10,512 nucleotides of DNA from contig JAAXVX010000027.1 in assembly GCA_013335275.1 (NCBI GenBank), positions 1-10,512 on the forward strand, read 5' to 3'. This DNA is from Bacteroidales bacterium. GTDB lineage: Bacteria > Bacteroidota > Bacteroidia > Bacteroidales > UBA932. The translations under genes were made by a program, and so were the position numbers. The notes beneath the pieces are model-generated. The model had not been told where the DNA came from. It made no database searches and saw nothing but the letters and a program-made list of their open reading frames with translations. Position 1 is the first letter of the stretch, and every line of letters begins with the position of its first letter. Of the stretch, positions 6,789-10,512 are shown piece by piece.

Positions 6789-7289
6789 GAGTTTTTCAAT
6801 TTCCCGAACCATCTCATTTAAGAGCTCCTTTGTATAGCCCTTCTCCATATACACAATCTTTCCATCCTTGTTGACCACATAGTTACGAGGGATGGTAACG
6901 GTTGCAAACTTTGAATATATTTTTCTGTTGGGGTCCATTCCCATTGGAAAGTTATGTCCTCTGTCTTTCCTGAAGGCAGCTATCTTTTCATATGGGTCCT
7001 CCCGTGAAATAGGGAGAAAAACGAACTCTTTATCCTTGAACCTGTCAATTATTTCTTTCTGTACCACTGCAAGTTCCTGAATGCAGGAAGGACACCAGGT
7101 AGCCCAAAAATTGACTAATACAACCTTTCCTCTCAAGTCGGCAATATTAACCTCTTTACCATCAAACATCTGAACCTTAAAGTCCGGGACCATATCCCCT
7201 GCTTTTACAACATTGCCTTCATCTTTTTGCTGAGCTCTCAGTATAAATACAGAGAGAAGTAAAACTGCGGATAATAATATTTTTTTCAT
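6780..7289 (-). CDS. TlpA/ResA-like periplasmic thiol-disulfide oxidoreductase
   Basis: A 169-residue thioredoxin-fold protein with an N-terminal signal peptide (MKKILLSAVLLLSVFILRAQ). The AhpC/TSA-Redoxin-type start VKAGDMVPDFKVQMFDG is followed by GKVVLVNFWATWCPSC with the redox pair C66 and C69, and by the cis-proline at P134 (VTIPRNYVV). Such proteins reduce or exchange disulfides in exported proteins, or support cytochrome c maturation, on the periplasmic side. The active site is WCPSC rather than the common WCPPC. The ATG at 7289 is chosen because it begins directly at a canonical signal peptide; an ATG 13 codons upstream (7328) would add residues that spoil the signal peptide and would overlap the promoter box. 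Its 3' end overlaps the threonine synthase-like gene by 9 bases. Confidence 0.93.
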   Translation of the reverse strand: MKKILLSAVLLLSVFILRAQQKDEGNVVKAGDMVPDFKVQMFDGKEVNIADLRGKVVLVNFWATWCPSCIQELAVVQKEIIDRFKDKEFVFLPISREDPYEKIAAFRKDRGHNFPMGMDPNRKIYSKFATVTIPRNYVVNKDGKIVYMEKGYTKELLNEMVREIEKLLQ

Positions 7290-7325
7290 GTTGGTATAAA
7301 AATTTGCTATTAAGTTACTCTCACA

Positions 7326-7333
7326 CAAAAATA
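7326..7333 (-). promoter_or_regulatory. Promoter -7 box TATTTTTG for the tlpA-like gene
   Basis: The minus strand reads TATTTTTG, an exact TAnnTTTG match, 36 bases upstream of the chosen ATG at 7289. No convincing -33 TTTG is visible at 19-21 bases. It places the transcription start near 7320, downstream of most of the longer start alternative, which supports the shorter coding sequence. Confidence 0.5.
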
Positions 7334-7349
7334 GGAATAATTAATTCTT

Positions 7350-7357
7350 TATTTTTG
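7350..7357 (+). promoter_or_regulatory. Promoter -7 box TATTTTTG for the GH18 gene
   Basis: TATTTTTG matches TAnnTTTG exactly and lies 22 bases before the GTG start, giving a short leader of about 16 bases. No clear -33 element is seen. Only 16 bases separate it from the divergent tlpA-like box, so polymerase bound at one should occlude the other. Confidence 0.5.
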
Positions 7358-7379
7358 TCCACTAAACAAAAACTTCACT

Positions 7380-8498
7380 GTGAAAAAAAGTATCCTTGCG
7401 GCCTTACTGGCAATAATAATTATTGCCGGGTGCGAAAAAGAACCAATTCCAAATGAGAAACCCGTTGAACCTCCAAAATACACACCTGCAACAAGAGTAG
7501 AAGGAAGAGTTGCCCTTGCGTATGTAACAAGTTATGGAACAGCAATTCCGGACCCGACTTTTTTTACGCATTTTAACTATGCATTTGCCGAAATTTATAT
7601 GGTGAATGGAGAATATAAGGGATTTAAGCTTCAGGGCAGCGAATTCAGATTTCAACAAATTGTTAATCTCAAGAGCCAGTACCCTAATCTGAAAATTTCA
7701 ATCTCTTTCATTAATTCAGTTTCTAATGCGGACAACATACAGGGTGGCGGTTTTTCTGCCCTGTCCAAATCCGATGAATACAGAAAAGCATTCGCGAACG
7801 ACTGCAAAGCATTTTTGATTAAATGGGGTATTGACGGTATTGATATGGATTGGGAGTTTCCGGGAATGAGCTGGGGAGCAGATGCTTTTGATGCCGCAGT
7901 TGATGTGCAAAACCATGTCCTTCTTATGAAACAACTGCGGGAAACACTCGGAACAGGCTACCTGCTCACTTATGCCGGATATGTTACAGACAAGAAAATC
8001 GCTGCCGGCGGATATAAGTATATCGATGTAAAAGCAGTTGACCCTTATGTGGACTTTGTAAACCTGATGACTTACGATATCTCTGATGCACCAAAGCACC
8101 ATTCTGCCCTTTTTAATGCAAATGCAGACTGGGATTGCGACCGCACAGTAAAAGCATACCTGAATGCAGGAGTTGCTGCAAACAAGCTGGTTTTGGGAAT
8201 ACCATTTTATGGACGAATCTCATTCTCGAAGAGCCCCGGTGCTATAACATACAGGAACATTACACTGCTTGACAGGAGTATATATAAAATTGATAACTGG
8301 GATCAGGCCGCCAGTGTACCATTTGTAACAAAGAACGGCATCTATTACTGCGGATACGACAATGACCGGAGTATTGCAGCAAAGGGAGCATGGCTCCTTG
8401 GTCTTGGCATGAAAGGTATGATGTGCTGGCAGTATGATCAGGACGATGCCTCGGGAACTCTGCGCAAGGCCCTCTGGGAAGCAACAATGAAGAAATAG
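7380..8498 (+). CDS. Glycoside hydrolase family 18 (chitinase-like) lipoprotein
   Basis: A 372-residue lipoprotein. The SPII signal ends in the lipobox IIAGC with C18 as lipidated residue, followed by EKEP and a Pro-rich linker to about residue 37. The GH18 barrel follows: NYAFAEI (66-72) on an early strand, KISISF (105-110), the catalytic DxxDxDxE motif as D152-GI-D155-M-D157-W-E159 with E159 as acid/base, MTYD (230-233), and a C-terminal GMMCWQYDQD with W350 that would line the -1 sugar site. All residues needed for substrate-assisted hydrolysis are present, so the enzyme should cleave beta-1,4-GlcNAc linkages in chitin, chitooligosaccharides or N-glycans; which of these cannot be told. There is no carbohydrate-binding module. 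The start is GTG at 7380: no in-frame ATG occurs before an upstream stop, and it begins the signal peptide MKKSILAALL. It has its own promoter box and terminator, so it appears monocistronic. Confidence 0.94.
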   Translation: MKKSILAALLAIIIIAGCEKEPIPNEKPVEPPKYTPATRVEGRVALAYVTSYGTAIPDPTFFTHFNYAFAEIYMVNGEYKGFKLQGSEFRFQQIVNLKSQYPNLKISISFINSVSNADNIQGGGFSALSKSDEYRKAFANDCKAFLIKWGIDGIDMDWEFPGMSWGADAFDAAVDVQNHVLLMKQLRETLGTGYLLTYAGYVTDKKIAAGGYKYIDVKAVDPYVDFVNLMTYDISDAPKHHSALFNANADWDCDRTVKAYLNAGVAANKLVLGIPFYGRISFSKSPGAITYRNITLLDRSIYKIDNWDQAASVPFVTKNGIYYCGYDNDRSIAAKGAWLLGLGMKGMMCWQYDQDDASGTLRKALWEATMKK

Positions 8499-8504
8499 AA
8501 AAAC

Positions 8505-8540
8505 AAAGCGCCTGCACAAAAAAATGTGCAGGCGCTTTTT
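8505..8540. terminator. Bidirectional intrinsic terminator between GH18 and outer-membrane barrel genes
   Basis: AAAGCGCCTGCACA (8505-8518) pairs perfectly with TGTGCAGGCGCTTT (8525-8538), a 14-bp stem with a six-A loop, beginning six bases after the GH18 stop. T-runs follow on both strands: TTTTT at 8536-8540 on plus, and on minus the stem-proximal TTT followed by GTTTTTC. It therefore ends the GH18 transcript and the convergent barrel transcript. Confidence 0.93.
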
Positions 8541-8557
8541 AATGGAACTGCTGATAA

Positions 8558-9196
8558 TTAAAATCTGAATCCGATGGTAGCCTGATACCAGATATTTTTA
8601 TATCGGGGAGTTTCTGAAGTACCGTCGCCTTTATTGGCCTGAAGGTCCCATCCTACTCTTGTACCTATAACAATCCTGTTTAAGTTAAAATCAACGCCTC
8701 CCAAAAAAGAGAGTGTGTTTTTGCGGATATTGTCATTTTCAAATTCATATTCCTGATCGATATTAATAAGCGCACTATTAAAAGTATAATTATCTTTTAT
8801 TAGAAATGAGTACTGAGGACCGGCCACAATGGTAATCAGGGAAATGGGCTTGAAGGCTAATAATAATGGCACATCTATATAATTACTTGTATAAGAGAAA
8901 CTATAGTCACTGCCTAAAATCGAACCGGAACCCTTGTATCCTTTCTGCGAGAATAGAATCTCCGGCTGAATACCAAAATATTTTCCCAGCGGCAGGGCAA
9001 CAAAAACACCTGCAGCCAACCCTAATTTGGAATCAGCATTAAACTGCTCTCCCTGAGAATCATATACATTTGAAAGATTTACACCCGCCTTTACGCCAAA
9101 TGATAATTTCTCCCTGAAATCTGCACTGTTCTTCTGCGCAAAGATGCTACCAAACATAAAGGTTGCAAATGCGAATACTAAAATTACTTTTTTCAT
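8558..9196 (-). CDS. PorT-like outer-membrane beta-barrel protein
   Basis: A 212-residue protein with signal peptide MKKVILVFAFATFMFGSIFAQ and a mature part dominated by alternating amphipathic strands with aromatic ends. FGVKAGVNLSNVY (residues 33-45) is the typical first strand of the porin/PorT-family barrels of Bacteroidota. It is followed by GLAAGVFVALPLGKYFGIQPEILFSQKGYK (starting at 59), YIDVPLLLAFKP (about 106-117), and GPQYSFLIKD. It ends in Phe (IGFRF), the C-terminal outer-membrane insertion signal. The size fits an 8-stranded barrel with periplasmic and surface loops. These proteins are widespread in the phylum and most lack an assigned role; no enzymatic or ligand-binding motif is visible. 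It is convergent with the GH18 gene and divergent from the FkbM gene, so it is probably monocistronic. Its promoter was not identified with confidence. Confidence 0.9.
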   Translation of the reverse strand: MKKVILVFAFATFMFGSIFAQKNSADFREKLSFGVKAGVNLSNVYDSQGEQFNADSKLGLAAGVFVALPLGKYFGIQPEILFSQKGYKGSGSILGSDYSFSYTSNYIDVPLLLAFKPISLITIVAGPQYSFLIKDNYTFNSALINIDQEYEFENDNIRKNTLSFLGGVDFNLNRIVIGTRVGWDLQANKGDGTSETPRYKNIWYQATIGFRF

Positions 9197-9308
9197 TACT
9201 TCTTCTTTTAATTAAATTATTTTGAATATAAATGATGAAGTAACAAAAGTGATGAGATAATACTTGTGTAATGCTATTCAATTATGTGTAAATCTTATAT
9301 AATTCACA

Positions 9309-9316
9309 TATTTTTG
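9309..9316 (+). promoter_or_regulatory. Promoter -7 box TATTTTTG upstream of the FkbM gene
   Basis: TATTTTTG matches TAnnTTTG exactly, with a -33-like TGTG at 9285-9288 exactly 20 bases before it, the best-spaced promoter in the window. The start of transcription would be near 9322, giving a leader of about 48 bases. An alternative box, TAATTTTA at 9330-9337, is 32 bases from the ATG and equals the candidate boxes at the MBOAT and ankyrin genes. Confidence 0.5.
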
Positions 9317-9369
9317 GCTTTTCAAGTAATAATTTTACCTTTATTTTTTAAAAAATTAATTCTACCGGA

Positions 9370-10239
9370 ATGAACATCGTTGAACTGATTGAGAGGAGAA
9401 TTACAGAGCATTACCTTGAGCGAAAAAGGTATTTTTTTTACTTGAATTATCCCCGAATTGCCTGCTATAGCTCCGATCTTATTTCACAGGACATTTTTAC
9501 AAGGGGGAGATATGAGAAAGAAGAGTGTGAAAATTTAAAAAAATTTATATTTCCCAAATTAGCTAAAAAGAGGGTATGCCTTGATATTGGTGCTAATATT
9601 GGAAATCACAGCTTGTTTTTTTCTGAATTTTTTGAAAATGTTATCAGTTTCGAACCAAATCCAAGGTCATTCAGGCTACTGAAGTTAAATATTGAAGAGC
9701 TTAATAATGTAGAAGCCATTAATTTAGGTGCGTCCAATATTAAAGGTCAATTAAGTGCATTAGAAAATCTGACAAATATTGGCGAAACGGAAATCGGAAG
9801 AGACCGAACCGGTTTCAAAGATGAAATTTTCAGGGAAATAGAATTAAATGTCAATCGTCTTGATGATGTCCTGCCTAAAAATATTTTATCAAAAGTTGAT
9901 TTTATAAAAATCGATACCGAAGGGCATGAGTTTCAGGCACTATCCGGCCTAAAAGACACTCTAATGTCGGCAGAGGCGATAATTGCATTTGAATTTTTAG
10001 TTACAGTTTATACCAAAGGCGTACCCCCGATTGTTGACTTGTTAATGAACTGCGGATATAAATATTTTTATGAATTTGAGAGAGTTGGCCGTTTGATTAA
10101 AGTTCCACGAAGATTTGAATCTTTAGCAAAGGTTTTGCGATTGATTATTTATGGGAAGAAATATTATTTGCTCAAATTAGACGAATTCAAGCCCAAGGAT
10201 TACCCACTTGTCATCGCGTCGAAGTATCCGATTGGATAA
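9370..10239 (+). CDS. FkbM-family SAM-dependent methyltransferase
   Basis: This 289-residue cytosolic protein carries the class-I SAM-binding core: motif I VCLDIGANIGNHSLFFS (69-85), the acidic end of strand 2 in ISFEPNPRS (92-100) with E95, and the FkbM hallmark VDFIKIDTEGHEFQALSG (176-193). FkbM-type enzymes O-methylate sugars, lipids or peptide-like natural products; in Bacteroidota they are common in capsule and glycan loci, but also occur singly. No glycosyltransferase or transporter genes adjoin it here, so its substrate is open. The gene is notably AT-rich: bases 9541-9600 are 28% G+C, against 50% for an equal sample in the threonine synthase-like gene, which suggests acquisition from elsewhere, though the sample is small. 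Residues after about 205 have no recognised motif. It converges on the class-IV aminotransferase gene 17 bases away, with no obvious terminator between them. Confidence 0.92.
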   Translation: MNIVELIERRITEHYLERKRYFFYLNYPRIACYSSDLISQDIFTRGRYEKEECENLKKFIFPKLAKKRVCLDIGANIGNHSLFFSEFFENVISFEPNPRSFRLLKLNIEELNNVEAINLGASNIKGQLSALENLTNIGETEIGRDRTGFKDEIFREIELNVNRLDDVLPKNILSKVDFIKIDTEGHEFQALSGLKDTLMSAEAIIAFEFLVTVYTKGVPPIVDLLMNCGYKYFYEFERVGRLIKVPRRFESLAKVLRLIIYGKKYYLLKLDEFKPKDYPLVIASKYPIG

Positions 10240-10256
10240 TCTAACTACGACAATAT

Positions 10257-10512
10257 TTATTCGACAATCCTATTAATTTGAATAAAATCAGCCATTGAGT
10301 TTATCAAAAAAACATTTGAATATTTATTTATATCCGCCATTTTAATCTCTTTCTCTTTAATTTTCCCATCTCTTAACAACTGCTGCCTCTTTGTCCCGTT
10401 AAGCAAGAAGCTCGATGGCGTAAAGAGTTGTTCTCCTTCCGAGAATACAAGGTTCGAAAAAGAGGTATCCGTCACATATCCTTCTTTAATGATAATTATG
10501 TCATCGCAATCT
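10257..10512 (-). CDS. Class-IV aminotransferase family protein (aminodeoxychorismate lyase/PabC-like), C-terminal part only
   Basis: The minus-strand frame is open to the right edge, so the N-terminal half lies outside. The 85 residues present start DCDDIIIIKEGYVTDTSFSN, matching the conserved cofactor-binding stretch of fold-type IV PLP enzymes (G-x-VT-[DE]-x-S-x-SN), followed by PSSFLLNGTKRQQLL (the usual PLL-x-GT-x-R-x-x-LL segment) and the ...VFLINSMADF... strand near the C-terminus. The shape is closest to the short (about 200-residue) PabC-like proteins of Bacteroidota, which make p-aminobenzoate from aminodeoxychorismate in folate synthesis; branched-chain or D-amino acid aminotransferases share the fold but are longer. 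The PLP lysine is in the missing part. In this phylum the gene often follows or accompanies pabB, which would be to the right of the window. An internal GTG at 10475 is not the start, since the conserved motif begins upstream of it. Confidence 0.85.
   Translation of the reverse strand, partial: DCDDIIIIKEGYVTDTSFSNLVFSEGEQLFTPSSFLLNGTKRQQLLRDGKIKEKEIKMADINKYSNVFLINSMADFIQINRIVE

Noticed and set aside
6753..6829. Two copies of AAGAGCTCC near the ends of the convergent PLP enzyme and tlpA-like genes.
   Set aside because: They are direct copies inside coding sequence whose only inverted pairing is the palindromic GAGCTC, so they do not form a convincing terminator or element boundary.
7290..7328. 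Thirteen-residue N-terminal extension of the TlpA-like protein from an upstream ATG.
   Set aside because: It would bury the signal peptide behind a polar stretch and overlap the TATTTTTG promoter box; the ATG at 7289 gives a canonical exported start.
9244..9251. Minus-strand CACTTTTG as a -7 box for the outer-membrane barrel gene.
   Set aside because: It lacks the first T of TAnnTTTG and has no -33 element at suitable distance; too weak to list as a promoter.
10229..10270. Possible hairpin between the FkbM and class-IV aminotransferase genes (GATTG with CAATC).
   Set aside because: Only five base pairs with a loop of about 30 bases and no T-run; not a credible terminator.

Overview
The window looks like a chromosomal segment of a Bacteroidota (Bacteroidales-like) bacterium. 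Signs are: start regions without Shine-Dalgarno sequences, several exact or near matches to the Bacteroidota -7 promoter element TAnnTTTG, signal peptides of the MKK...AQ type, a PorT-like outer-membrane barrel ending in Phe, and a surface-type SPII lipoprotein. No rRNA, tRNA, IS element, phage gene or CRISPR array was recognised. Coding density is high and no gene-free stretch exceeds 300 bases.

Layout, left to right: (1) the 5' part of an AlgI-like MBOAT O-acyltransferase gene, minus strand, cut by the left edge; (2) a divergent plus-strand pair encoding an exported ankyrin-repeat protein with a C-terminal beta domain and, 10 bases later, an exported papain-like (C1, bleomycin-hydrolase type) cysteine peptidase; (3) a short intergenic region with a promoter box and a terminator-like hairpin, then a second plus-strand pair: a DAACS-family acidic amino acid/dicarboxylate symporter and a short threonine synthase-like PLP enzyme; (4) a TlpA-like periplasmic thioredoxin on the minus strand, overlapping the preceding gene tail to tail by 9 bases; (5) a divergent GH18 glycosidase lipoprotein, started by GTG, closed by a perfect 14-bp hairpin shared with (6) a convergent outer-membrane beta-barrel gene; (7) an AT-rich FkbM-family methyltransferase gene; (8) the 3' part of a class-IV aminotransferase gene (PabC-like) on the minus strand, cut by the right edge.

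Most genes are envelope or exported functions: acylation, proteolysis, disulfide reduction, chitin/glycan cleavage and an outer-membrane barrel. The two plausible operons are ankyrin-peptidase and symporter-PLP enzyme. The most unusual points are the exported ankyrin/beta-domain protein coupled to a cysteine peptidase, the structured leader in front of the symporter, the neutral replacements at two conserved acidic sites of that symporter, and nearly back-to-back promoter boxes between the tlpA-like and GH18 genes. Functions are inferred from sequence motifs read by eye; no database search was possible.
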